Below are positions 1 to 8,245 of a stretch of 64,000 nt of DNA, piece by piece. The translations under genes were made by a program, and so were the position numbers. Numbering within the stretch: position 1 is the first letter of the stretch; the number at the start of each line of letters is the position of its first letter. Source of the stretch: Chlamydiota bacterium (lineage in GTDB: Bacteria; Auribacterota; Tritonobacteria; UBA1439); contig JAAYCL010000021.1 in NCBI GenBank assembly GCA_012729785.1, positions 1 to 64,000 of the forward strand, given 5' to 3'. Under the pieces are notes generated by a model. That model saw only the letters and a list, made by a program, of their open reading frames with translations. It did not search any database and was not told where the DNA came from.

Positions 1-2211
1 GCGGCATCCGCAGCGGATTCTCGGAGCTTGAGGCGGAGATTCCAGAAGTCAGACCAGGAGCATGAGGGCAGCGGCATCCGCAGCGGATTCTCGGAGCTTG
101 AGGCGGATACTGGCGGCCTTGCGTTTGTCCTTCAAAAGATGCGGCATCCGCAGCGGATTCTCGGAGCTTGAGGCGGCAGAGCGGATCATCCGGGATGATA
201 AGGTTTTCGGCGGCATCCGCAGCGGATTCTCGGAGCTTGAGGCGGTCTACTCCACCGTTGCAGTGGGGGCAGACGGAGGGCGGCATCCGCAGCGGATTCT
301 CGGAGCTTGAGGCGGAGCTATCGCGGCTCCGTATTCGGGGTATATCTTCGCGGCATCCGCAGCGGATTCTCGGAGCTTGAGGCGGGCCCTGGCCCTCGCG
401 ATGAGCGCATCGATATTGAGCGGCATCCGCAGCGGATTCTCGGAGCTTGAGGCGGCTGTAGCCCTGTACCCATCGCGGTAGTAAAACCAGGCGGCATCCG
501 CAGCGGATTCTCGGAGCTTGAGGCGGGCAGCGCATCCAGCAACACCACGACAGGATGATGCGGCATCCGCAGCGGATTCTCGGAGCTTGAGGCGGGAGCA
601 ATGAGAGAGCATGTGGTCAAGGGGAAGGCGCGGCATCCGCAGCGGATTCTCGGAGCTTGAGGCGGCTGAAGGTTCTCGGTCTCTTGGCCGAGTTTGATGG
701 GCGGCATCCGCAGCGGATTCTCGGAGCTTGAGGCGGGCATTGCTTCTTGCGGTCCACGGTGATGAGTTCAGCGGCATCCGCAGCGGATTCTCGGAGCTTG
801 AGGCGGAGGAGCCCGACGCCGTTCACGAGCCGTTCGATCCGCGGCATCCGCAGCGGATTCTCGGAGCTTGAGGCGGTTGCATAGGGTGAAGGGAGATTTT
901 GCATGCCGACGCGGCATCCGCAGCGGATTCTCGGAGCTTGAGGCGGTCCGGCGTGTATCCGACGAGGAGACGTTCGACCTGCGGCATCCGCAGCGGATTC
1001 TCGGAGCTTGAGGCGGAGCAGGGCGGCAGCGTTCAGGTCGACGCCGATTGCGCGGCATCCGCAGCGGATTCTCGGAGCTTGAGGCGGTACATCAGCACGG
1101 ACGGCGAGTACAAGGAGACGCGCGGCATCCGCAGCGGATTCTCGGAGCTTGAGGCGGCAGTCGACCGTGATGCCGCGCCACTGCCGCCAGAGCGGCATCC
1201 GCAGCGGATTCTCGGAGCTTGAGGCGGCGTAAAGTGCGGCGAGGAGGAGAAGGAGAACGTGGCGGCATCCGCAGCGGATTCTCGGAGCTTGAGGCGGAAT
1301 GCTGGTCGCGCCTCGTCTACGACGGCGACAAGCGGCATCCGCAGCGGATTCTCGGAGCTTGAGGCGGGTCCGGCGTTGCGGCAGTCCGTCTTGGGAAGAC
1401 GCGCGGCATCCGCAGCGGATTCTCGGAGCTTGAGGCGGCCTGTAGCATATCGGCATATTGTAGCAGGAGTTATGCGGCATCCGCAGCGGATTCTCGGAGC
1501 TTGAGGCGGGCACGAAGGATCGCCCAGGACGAGGCGGCCGAGAGCGGCATCCGCAGCGGATTCTCGGAGCTTGAGGCGGGAAACTGAAGGCGATCCAGTT
1601 GCGTTGCTAACAGAGCGGCATCCGCAGCGGATTCTCGGAGCTTGAGGCGGAAACGCCGGGTTGCGCAGATCGCCGCGCGTATTGGCGGCATCCGCAGCGG
1701 ATTCTCGGAGCTTGAGGCGGACTTGCCTCCCTTCTTCTCAATCCTGTTCCCATGCGGCATCCGCAGCGGATTCTCGGAGCTTGAGGCGGTACCGCTTCTG
1801 CCGCTGCTCGCAATATCGCTCTCGCGGCATCCGCAGCGGATTCTCGGAGCTTGAGGCGGAAAGGCTACCAGGCCGCCCGCACGAGATGGATCAGCGGCAT
1901 CCGCAGCGGATTCTCGGAGCTTGAGGCGGTACGCCGGGCCTACAGAGGCGAATCTGAAGTGGAGCGGCATCCGCAGCGGATTCTCGGAGCTTGAGGCGGT
2001 GCTCCTCGTACGTCGGCGCGCATACCCGGATCCGCGGCATCCGCAGCGGATTCTCGGAGCTTGAGGCGGAATAAGAACGATGATACTACCCGCACATTCG
2101 CGTTCGCGGCATCCGCAGCGGATTCTCGGAGCTTGAGGCGGGACGTACTCCTTCATCGCGTCGAGCTTGTTTTTCGCGGCATCCGCAGCGGATTCTCGGA
2201 GCTTGAGGCGG
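1..2211. CRISPR. CRISPR array, 32 identical 36-nt repeats, 31 spacers
   Basis: A 36-nt unit starting GCGGCATCCGCAGCGG and ending GAGCTTGAGGCGG occurs 32 times at a 69-72 nt period, first at 1-36 and last at 2176-2211, with no base change seen between copies. The 31 spacers are 33-36 nt, mostly 34, and all differ. Repeat positions 6-18 hold the inverted repeat ATCCGC-A-GCGGAT, able to form a short hairpin. Neither strand of the repeat ends in the common GAAAC/GAAAG tail, so I cannot assign a subtype. The array runs off the left edge. The intact right-most copy suggests the leader may lie on the right, because leader-distal repeats usually decay. No cas gene lies in the window. The repeat length is divisible by three and open in several frames, which produces spurious long reading frames here. 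Confidence 0.95.
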
Positions 2212-2292
2212 TAATCAAGACAGCACAATTATGCGTCTGAGGGAACATCAGGTTATTACGTCCGACTGCCGGATCAGGTTAAATGTCATATT
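2212..2292. other. AT-rich flank of CRISPR array (possible leader)
   Basis: These 81 bases follow the last perfect repeat and are clearly more AT-rich than the array. They contain no reading frame and end at the start of the next gene. AT-rich sequence beside intact repeats is what a CRISPR leader looks like, but 81 bp is short, and the promoter of the next gene must also lie here. No repeat remnant is visible. Confidence 0.35.
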
Positions 2293-3045
2293 ATGAAAGT
2301 GAAAAGATATCGAAACTCGATCCGGACTATTCCTGCATATGCGCTTCGCAAAAAATGGAGAAGATGGTTGCCCAGGTTAAAGGACGATATTTCTAACCTT
2401 TATCACGACTTGCAGATATATAAAGATTTAGTCGAGATCATAAAGGCTAATCCAGAGACTCTTAACCCGCCAGTATTTTTCAACTGGGCGGAAAACAATT
2501 TCCTCGCCATTTTTTGTGTCGGGATTCGCCGTCTTGCTGATACAGACTTACGATCCATATCCCTCTATCGCCTTCTACAAGAGATTTCTTGGCGACCTGA
2601 TATAGTTAGCCGTCGTAGTTATGTGATGCTACAAAGCCGGCGCGGAATCAATGCGTCTAGGTACAAAGATATCCTCAACCCCTTTAATGCTTTTGATGAG
2701 GTTGCTGTTAAGGATAAGTCGCGAATATCAGAGAAGCTGGTGAAAAGAGATCTGGATGATCTCAAGAAGGTTGAAGACAGAATCAAACTTTTGGTGGATA
2801 AGCGTATTGCTCATCATGCCCCGTTAAGCCAGATAAGGAAGTTCCCTAAAAAACGGCAGATCGAGGAAGCTCTTGAATTCTATGACCACCTTCTGGCCAA
2901 GTATTATACGTTACTCACCGGGGAGGGGTATTCTACCTTCTACGCAACTCCCCAATACGATTGGCGCATTGTGTTTCAAAGGCCGTGGATGAGCTCTGAT
3001 CCGCGAAAAAAACCACCGCATTACAATGGACCTAAGCTGGTCTAG
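2293..3045 (+). CDS. AT-rich hypothetical protein, HEPN/AbiU2-like
   Basis: A 250-residue protein, rich in Lys/Arg at the N-terminus (residues 1-30) and largely helical in appearance. Residues 169-175 (DKRIAHH) resemble the basic-His signature of AbiU2-like HEPN proteins, many of which are RNases; the leading Arg of the canonical RX4-6H motif is not obvious, so the family call is tentative. It has no signal peptide or membrane segment. Codon use is much more AT-rich than in the rest of the window, which points to horizontal acquisition. It begins 81 bp after the CRISPR array and reads away from it. It could be an abortive-infection or defence effector, or simply island cargo. No good Shine-Dalgarno sequence precedes the ATG. 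Confidence 0.7.
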   Translation: MKVKRYRNSIRTIPAYALRKKWRRWLPRLKDDISNLYHDLQIYKDLVEIIKANPETLNPPVFFNWAENNFLAIFCVGIRRLADTDLRSISLYRLLQEISWRPDIVSRRSYVMLQSRRGINASRYKDILNPFNAFDEVAVKDKSRISEKLVKRDLDDLKKVEDRIKLLVDKRIAHHAPLSQIRKFPKKRQIEEALEFYDHLLAKYYTLLTGEGYSTFYATPQYDWRIVFQRPWMSSDPRKKPPHYNGPKLV

Positions 3046-3376
3046 ATTTAGGCACAAGGTGAAAAACCGGGGTCACCTCGACTATTGACTGAGCGCCGGA
3101 TACTACACTGCTATTGTTGTTGTGGGGGCAGGAGGCGGGTAGAGTAGTTCCAGAAGCAGTTCAGTCACTAGTCGAGGTGACCCTTGCGCTGTTCGTGGGC
3201 AAGATAACGCCGGAGGTATGGAACCGTCTTGACTTGCCCCCCGAAAACTGGGCCAGTTGCATTTAGAGCAAAGCGATCAGGGCGAGGAAGCAAAGAGGAC
3301 GTTAGTGCCGTCTGAGCCGGAACCCATCATTGGCCGCGGGGTGAGCCAAAGGTTTTGATCTCGAAAGGAGGCCATC
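3046..3376. other. Intergenic stretch with mobile-element relics
   Basis: These 331 bases hold no supported gene. They contain the inverted-repeat element at 3070-3183 and, at about 3229-3268, a stretch with TTGACTTGCCCCCCGAAAAC and a following AACTGG-GC-CAGTT inverted repeat that resembles an IS3-family terminus. No transposase is present. Confidence 0.45.
3070..3183. repeat. MITE-like element with 23-bp terminal inverted repeats
   Basis: The left arm (3070-3092, starting GGGTCACCTCGACTA) and the right arm (3161-3183, ending TAGTCGAGGTGACCC) are reverse complements with a single mismatch over 23 bp. They enclose about 68 bp of non-coding sequence. Size and structure fit a miniature inverted-repeat element. 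The right end plus 10 bp of flank (GAGGTGACCC...GCTGTT, 3174-3193) recurs with 18 of 20 bases identical at 3717-3736, so the end sequence is present at least twice in the island. I could not see a clear target-site duplication. Confidence 0.6.
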
Positions 3377-3718
3377 ATGCACGCAGCAAAGATGTCGGCA
3401 GTCGTGGCGTGTCTGCTGCTGATGCTCTCCTTATCCACTGTCAGCGCACAGACATACACCCAATACGGCAACACGTATTACGGTTCCGACGGCAGTTCCT
3501 ATAGCCGGTATGGGAACACCCTGTACGGGAGCGATGGAAGTACGTACAGCACGTACGGCAATACCACCTATGGGAATGACGGCAGTTCATACACCAGGTA
3601 TGGAAACACGATTTACGACAATAGAGGCAAGAACTGGACGACGTACGGCAACACCACGTATGGTTCGGACGGCTCTACCTGGTCTCGATACGGGAATCAG
3701 ATTTATCGCAACAATTGA
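3377..3718 (+). CDS. Secreted YGNT-repeat protein
   Basis: A 113-residue protein with a clean Sec signal peptide (residues 1-24, cleavage near VSA|QT) followed almost entirely by tandem 15-residue units beginning YGNT. Five full units (residues 30-104) carry the pattern YGNTxYGSDGSSYSR and a sixth is partial (105-113). Such Gly/Asn/Ser/Tyr repeats are known from small exported proteins of unknown function; they may form a beta-rich or adhesive structure. The start is fixed by a strong GAAAGGAGG ribosome site at about 3364-3372. Its stop codon abuts the second copy of the GAGGTGACCC motif. Function not established. Confidence 0.8.
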   Translation: MHAAKMSAVVACLLLMLSLSTVSAQTYTQYGNTYYGSDGSSYSRYGNTLYGSDGSTYSTYGNTTYGNDGSSYTRYGNTIYDNRGKNWTTYGNTTYGSDGSTWSRYGNQIYRNN

Positions 3719-3937
3719 GGTGACCCTGGTGCTGTTACCAGTCGGCAGCCCGAGCAATACGCGAACGAACTGCATCTGGACAACATCGGCGAGGGCCCCT
3801 TCTCGCCGGCGCTGAAGGGCCAGGAACTGCTCCTGGAGGTCCGGGGTTTCGTGGGAGCAGAACGGCGCGGGAAGGGGAGAGCCATGGGCCTTCGGGACGA
3901 CACGGAGAAGTACGTCCGGAAGCTCCAAGGAACTTAG
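3719..3937 (+). pseudogene. Unrecognised open fragment without a start codon
   Basis: After the repeat protein's stop, the same strand stays open for about 72 codons to TAG at 3935-3937. It has no ATG until 22 codons from the end. The predicted residues (for example NELHLDNIGEGPFSPALKGQ) look like genuine protein, in contrast to the surrounding sequence. The absence of a start and the GAGGTGACCC repeat at its left edge suggest a decayed gene end carried with mobile DNA. I do not recognise the family. Confidence 0.3.
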
Positions 3938-4021
3938 GCACGGCAAGCCGGAATGGAATCTGTTGTGATGGAGTCAGTTACTTCTGAATGGCAAAGGCGA
4001 TATCAAATTCGGCCTTGACAA

Positions 4022-4046
4022 ATTCGCTATTCGCGAATAGCGTATC
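4022..4046. promoter_or_regulatory. Operator-like palindrome, copy 1
   Basis: Contains the perfect 18-bp palindrome CGCTATTCGCGAATAGCG at 4025-4042 within a 25-bp block that is repeated exactly at 4134-4158. A TTGACA hexamer lies at 4015-4020, so the palindrome would sit between -35 and -10 of a promoter reading right. It is probably a binding site for the downstream wHTH protein. Confidence 0.65.
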
Positions 4047-4133
4047 TAGTTGAGGATTAAAGTATAAGCATTGAACACTGGTTGGCGCAACGTTGTGAAG
4101 CCGGGGTGTCGTATGTTAGGTTTGACTTGAGTC

Positions 4134-4158
4134 ATTCGCTATTCGCGAATAGCGTATC
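4134..4158. promoter_or_regulatory. Operator-like palindrome, copy 2
   Basis: Exact second copy of the 25-bp block; the 18-bp palindrome is at 4137-4154. TTGACT at 4122-4127 gives a plausible -35, and the palindrome covers the expected -10 region. It ends 13 bp before the ATG at 4168, so a bound repressor would block both promoter and translation start. The two copies are 112 bp apart. Confidence 0.7.
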
Positions 4159-4167
4159 CGGGTAGCT

Positions 4168-4686
4168 ATGAAACCACAAGACATACTAGTCGTTTTGAAG
4201 TTGCTGTCGTCCTCTTGGCCAGGGAGTTATGCGGCCATGGGCGAGCAGATAGGGTTGAGTGCTTCCGAGACCCATGCGGCGTTCCGCAGGGCACGGCAGA
4301 GCGGGCTGATTCATCCGGAACAACCATCGCCCGTAAAATCGGCCCTTGCCGAATTCTTATTGCACGGACTCAAATACATATACCCCGTCAAGCCTGGCCA
4401 TAGGACTCGGGGCACACCTACGAGTTTTGCCGCATCACCCTTGGCCGCGGAGTTTGCGTCATCGTCATCGTCGGAGAACGTACCAGTCTGGCCTGACCCG
4501 GAAGGCACACAGTCTGGATATGAGTTCAAGCCGTTGTACCAATCCGTGCCGCTGGCCGCAAAAAGAGATGCGCGACTGTACGAATGGCTCGTGCTTGTTG
4601 ACGCAATCAGAGGCGGGCGTGCCCGTGAGAGGGAACTGGCGGCAAGGATGATCGCCAAACGTTTGGGCTATGGCAAACCATATTGA
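4168..4686 (+). CDS. wHTH regulator/antitoxin of an AbiE-type pair
   Basis: A 172-residue protein whose N-terminal 45 residues form a winged-helix DNA-binding domain (pattern DILVVLKLL...MGEQIGLSASETHAAFRRA...GLI). The rest, residues 50-172, is of unknown fold with a Ser-rich stretch near 95-105. This arrangement is typical of the HTH partner found next to AbiEii/AbiGii nucleotidyltransferases. Its gene overlaps the downstream nucleotidyltransferase by 17 bp, implying coupled translation. Two identical palindromes upstream suggest that it represses its own operon. No strong ribosome site is visible. Confidence 0.8.
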   Translation: MKPQDILVVLKLLSSSWPGSYAAMGEQIGLSASETHAAFRRARQSGLIHPEQPSPVKSALAEFLLHGLKYIYPVKPGHRTRGTPTSFAASPLAAEFASSSSSENVPVWPDPEGTQSGYEFKPLYQSVPLAAKRDARLYEWLVLVDAIRGGRARERELAARMIAKRLGYGKPY

Positions 4687-5365
4687 CCTTCAGGCCGTGG
4701 CGATAGTCGCCAGGCGCTTGGAGCCATTGAACACCAAATGCGTGTTCACCGGCGGCGCGATAGTCCCGCTACTGCTTGATCATCCCGGGTTGGTTGCAGC
4801 CCGAGAGACGAAGGACGTGGATGTAATCATCGAGGTCCAAACACGTCTCAAGTTGTGGGAGCTTGAGGAACGACTCCGCAAGCTCGGTTTTAAGAATGAC
4901 AGTGCCGAGGGGGCGCCGAGGTGTCGATGGATAGTCGATGGCATCCATGTGGATGTAATGCCCTCGACAGACATTCACGGTGAGTTTGGTGATAGATGGT
5001 TTGAGATTGCGATCCGGACGGCAACGCTGAAACGAATCGACGATATGCAGATATGGGTCGTGAGTGCGCCGTGTCTCATGGCGACGAAGCTGGATACTTT
5101 CCTGGACCGAGGCAATGACGATTATGCGATGAGCCACGATATTGAAGACCTCATTACCATCGTGGACGGTCGCGAGACTTTGAAGAGCGAGATCGCAGAA
5201 TCATCAGATTGCCGTCAGTTCATCGGGGATGGATTCACGCGCTTGCTCGCCAGTCCCAAGTTCCGAGACAGTATACAGGGCCACCTGCTGCCGGATGAGG
5301 CGAGCCAACGACGGCTTCCTCTTATTCTCAAGAGAATGGATGAAATTGCAGCCCTTACGAGTTGA
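4670..5365 (+). CDS. AbiEii-type nucleotidyltransferase
   Basis: A 231-residue protein of the DNA polymerase beta-like nucleotidyltransferase superfamily. The signature GG motif is in TGGAIVPLLL (about residue 27) and the metal-binding acidic pair in ETKDVDVII (about residues 46-54); a third acidic position is probably in WIVDGIHVDVMP. AbiEii relatives are toxin components of AbiE systems that block translation by modifying tRNA or similar targets; the substrate here is unknown. It overlaps the upstream wHTH gene. Base composition is lower in GC than the core genome, consistent with transfer as a defence or toxin-antitoxin module. Confidence 0.8.
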   Translation: MANHIDLQAVAIVARRLEPLNTKCVFTGGAIVPLLLDHPGLVAARETKDVDVIIEVQTRLKLWELEERLRKLGFKNDSAEGAPRCRWIVDGIHVDVMPSTDIHGEFGDRWFEIAIRTATLKRIDDMQIWVVSAPCLMATKLDTFLDRGNDDYAMSHDIEDLITIVDGRETLKSEIAESSDCRQFIGDGFTRLLASPKFRDSIQGHLLPDEASQRRLPLILKRMDEIAALTS

Positions 5366-5402
5366 TGGCCAGAGAGTTGATGCAGAGGGTGTATGACAGA
5401 CT

Positions 5403-5618
5403 ATGAGATACACATCCCCGCACAAGCCCGATAGATGCCCCGCATGCGGCTCGCGGAGGATCGCGGACATCCTCTACGGTTACCCCGCCTTCTCCAAGGA
5501 ACTGGAAGCCGACGTGGCCGCGGGGCGCGTCATGCTCGGGGGATGTTGCGTGACCGGCGACGACCCGGCATGGGAGTGTTTGGATTGCCATATCGGAATC
5601 TACGACAAAAGGAAATGA
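5403..5618 (+). CDS. Small zinc-ribbon-like conserved protein
   Basis: A 71-residue protein with two CxxC pairs (CPACG at residues 13-17, ECLDCH at 60-65) and the central GGCC pattern. Small proteins of the form CPxCG...YG...GGC...P.W.C..C are widespread and uncharacterised; the cysteines should bind zinc. It follows the nucleotidyltransferase after a 37-bp gap. Function unknown. Confidence 0.7.
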   Translation: MRYTSPHKPDRCPACGSRRIADILYGYPAFSKELEADVAAGRVMLGGCCVTGDDPAWECLDCHIGIYDKRK

Positions 5619-5770
5619 CAGGGATACTAGATACCCGCGAAGAGTCGCGAAGAGTCGGGGTCTGACGCTGCTGCTGTTCTGCTGTATGCATTGACTGCGC
5701 CGTCGATGCGTGCGATACTACTTAAAGAGGTGAGGGTAGTCTGTGGTCGTGAGGCCGCAGTCAGGAGACG

Positions 5771-7609
5771 ATGGGGCAGTACGGAGCATCTCTTCTGGCT
5801 ACGGTCTTTCTTTGTGCGCGGGCGGCGAATGCGCCGCTGCGGCCCCCGGAGCGGGATGGCGTTTACTCCCGGAAACTGGTATCACGCGCCGTCGGCGCAG
5901 ATCACCACCGCGGACAACCTGATTTTCTCGAGGGCCGTGGGCCGGAGGGCGCTCCAAGCGCAGCAAGCCCGCGCCCGTCACGCGCGTCGCCCCCTGCAGG
6001 AGGCGTGCTCACAACCGTGAAGAAGAAACATAGATCGCCAGCGCGCTCCGCCCGCGCGGGGAAGGACGCGGACGCCGTCCCTCCAGATGCCGCCCTGGAG
6101 CGCCTGCGGATGGCGCTCGATGCCGCCGGGATGGTCACCTGGGATTGGGATGTGGGCGCGCATACCATCCGCTACTCCGACAACGTCCCGGCGCTCGCCC
6201 GGGGAACGGACGTGAAGCCGTACTGCACCACCGACGGCCTGATCGCGTTGGTGCATCCCGACGACCGGGACCGCATCCGCGCCGCCATCCACCGGGCGGT
6301 GACGATGCAGGAGCCGTACGACTGCGAATACCGCGTGCGCATGCTCGACGGCCGCTACCATTGGATCCACGGGAAAGGGAAGCGCGTCATCGTCCGGGGC
6401 GGCGCGCTCGTCCGCGTGTTGGGCGTTTCGCAGGATATCACCGCGCGCAAGCAGGCCGAGCAGGAGCTCGAGAGGAGGACCCGCCAGCTCGCGGAGCTCG
6501 CCTCGGCGCTGAGCATGGCCGAGCACCGCGAGCGCCGGCGACTCGCGGACCTGATCCACGACGGGATGCAGCAGCTCCTTGTCGGCGCCCGGATGCAGGT
6601 GCAGAAGCTGCTCGCGGGGGAGCGTGGAACGTGGCGGAATCAGCTCGACGGCCTCGACAAGACGCTGGGCGAGACGCTCGACCTGGCGCGCTCCATGATG
6701 AGCAACCTCGCGCCTCCCGTCCTGCTGCACCGGGACCCCGTTTCGGCGTTTGTTTGGCTCGCGAGCATCATGCGCACGCGCCACGGCCTGTCGGTCGCGC
6801 TGCGGACGGACCGCCGCCTCCCCCGGATGCCGGAGCCGCTCCTCCTGTTCGTCTTCACCTCCGCCCGGGAGCTGCTCATAAACGTGGCGAAGCACGCCGG
6901 GGCGCGAAGGGCCGCCCTCTCCCTGCGGCGCTCCTCGGGCAATCTCCTGCTCGAGGTGCGGGACCGGGGGAAGGGGTTCGACCCCGCCGCCCTCCCGCCG
7001 CCGGGCGGCGACGGCGGGTTCGGCCTCTTCAGCATACGGGAGCGCGCCGAACTGCTCGGGGGCACGCTCTCCGTGGGGTCGGTCCCGAAGCGCGGGACAC
7101 GCGTCCTCCTCTCGCTCCCGCTGACGCGGGAGGCCCCGGCCGCCGCGCAGGGGGGCGCGGCCGAGCGCGCGCCGGGCGGCGAACGTCGCGCGGCCGGGCG
7201 GCGTCCCCGCCGGCCGCGACGGGGCTCGCCCGTCCGTATCGTCCTCGCCGACGACCACCTCACGGTGCGGGAGGGGTTGCGGCAAATGATCGAGATGGAG
7301 GACGGCTACCGGATCGTCGCCGAAGCCGACAACGGGCGCGAGGCGATCATGTGCGTGGAGCGGCACTCCCCGGACATCGTCATCATGGACGCCCGGCTGC
7401 CGGTCATGGACGGCATCGAGGCGACGCGCATCATCGCGAAGAGGTGGCCGCGCGTAAAGGTCCTCGGCCTCTCCATGCACGACAGCGATTCGCCGATCGG
7501 GGAGGGATTCCGCGCCGCGGGGGCGGTCGCCTACGTCCCGAAGGCGGCACCGCCGAAGGAGTTCCTGCGCGCGCTCCGCTCCTGCCTCCCCGGCCGTCCG
7601 CGGCGATGA
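5771..7609 (+). CDS. PAS - histidine kinase (HisKA_3) - receiver hybrid
   Basis: A 612-residue cytoplasmic hybrid sensor. The first 80 residues are low-complexity, so translation may really start at GTG 6017, which has AGGAGG 13 bp upstream; ATG 5771 also has an AGGAG. A PAS/PAC domain spans about residues 110-230. The NarL/DesK-type kinase H-box has the phosphate-accepting His near residue 263 (LIHDGMQQLL), followed by an N-box (ELLINVAKHA) and a G-box (GFGLFSIRERAELLGG). A C-terminal receiver has its acidic pair near residue 494 (LADDH) and phospho-Asp near 540 (IMDARLPVMDG). There is no HTH output, so it must pass phosphate to another protein or act through contacts. No regulator gene is adjacent. 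Confidence 0.85.
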   Translation: MGQYGASLLATVFLCARAANAPLRPPERDGVYSRKLVSRAVGADHHRGQPDFLEGRGPEGAPSAASPRPSRASPPAGGVLTTVKKKHRSPARSARAGKDADAVPPDAALERLRMALDAAGMVTWDWDVGAHTIRYSDNVPALARGTDVKPYCTTDGLIALVHPDDRDRIRAAIHRAVTMQEPYDCEYRVRMLDGRYHWIHGKGKRVIVRGGALVRVLGVSQDITARKQAEQELERRTRQLAELASALSMAEHRERRRLADLIHDGMQQLLVGARMQVQKLLAGERGTWRNQLDGLDKTLGETLDLARSMMSNLAPPVLLHRDPVSAFVWLASIMRTRHGLSVALRTDRRLPRMPEPLLLFVFTSARELLINVAKHAGARRAALSLRRSSGNLLLEVRDRGKGFDPAALPPPGGDGGFGLFSIRERAELLGGTLSVGSVPKRGTRVLLSLPLTREAPAAAQGGAAERAPGGERRAAGRRPRRPRRGSPVRIVLADDHLTVREGLRQMIEMEDGYRIVAEADNGREAIMCVERHSPDIVIMDARLPVMDGIEATRIIAKRWPRVKVLGLSMHDSDSPIGEGFRAAGAVAYVPKAAPPKEFLRALRSCLPGRPRR

Positions 7610-7741
7610 TCCGTCGTCGGGCCGGTCCCGATGGCACCCGGGCGACAGCGCCGGGGTCAAACTTTACTTCCCGGGCACAAACGCTGCGGCCGGGCTTCGC
7701 GTTAGGCATCCATGGCATACGGCTTCTCACGGAGGGGGCAG

Positions 7742-8245
7742 GTGAGCGTCACGGTCCGTGCATCAGTCCGGATCGACAGGCCTCCAGAAGACGTTGCCTC
7801 GGTCTTGCTCGACGCCGACAAGGCCGTCTTATGGACCACAGCCCTGGAAAAGTTTGAGATCCTCGCAAGGCCTCCCGGCCTGGTCGGCTCCAGGGCACGT
7901 CTCCACTACCGACAGGGCGCCAGGCGCTATGTCATGGAGGATGAACTGCTTCAGGCAGAGCCGAATCGGAGATACGTGTCCAGGGTCACAGGGGATGCGA
8001 TCGAGGCGCACGTGGAGACGATCCTTACGCCGATCAGCGGGGCCACTCGAGTCGACGTGCGATGGGCTGGTTCAGGTAAGCCCCTTCTTCTCCGTCTCCT
8101 ATTGCCGTTCATGCGCAGATCCATCGCCCGGCAAGCGCAGAAGGACCTGGTGAAGCTCAAGGCCCTGGTCGAATCAGAGTGGCGCGGAAAGGACCGGGGG
8201 CAGGGCTCGGCTGATGACCAAGCGGAACATATCGAGGCCGAATAG
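7742..8245 (+). CDS. SRPBCC (START-like) family protein
   Basis: About 167 residues with the SRPBCC opening ASVRIDRPPEDVASVLLDA, where a helix follows the first strand, and a C-terminal helix MRRSIARQAQKDLVKLKALVE. This fold binds hydrophobic ligands in many unrelated pathways, so no substrate can be named. I chose the GTG at 7742 because GGAGGGGG lies 4-11 bp upstream and because relatives begin about eight residues before the RIDRP motif; ATG 7712 is an in-frame alternative. No partner gene is evident. Confidence 0.75.
   Translation: MSVTVRASVRIDRPPEDVASVLLDADKAVLWTTALEKFEILARPPGLVGSRARLHYRQGARRYVMEDELLQAEPNRRYVSRVTGDAIEAHVETILTPISGATRVDVRWAGSGKPLLLRLLLPFMRRSIARQAQKDLVKLKALVESEWRGKDRGQGSADDQAEHIEAE

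Noticed and set aside
62-2228. Long reading frames on both strands through the CRISPR array
   Set aside because: They consist of the translated 36-nt repeat in its open frames joined by unrelated spacer codons.
3277-3474. Minus-strand ORF opposite the signal peptide of the YGNT protein
   Set aside because: The plus-strand gene has a strong ribosome site, a signal peptide and repeats; the minus frame shows nothing.
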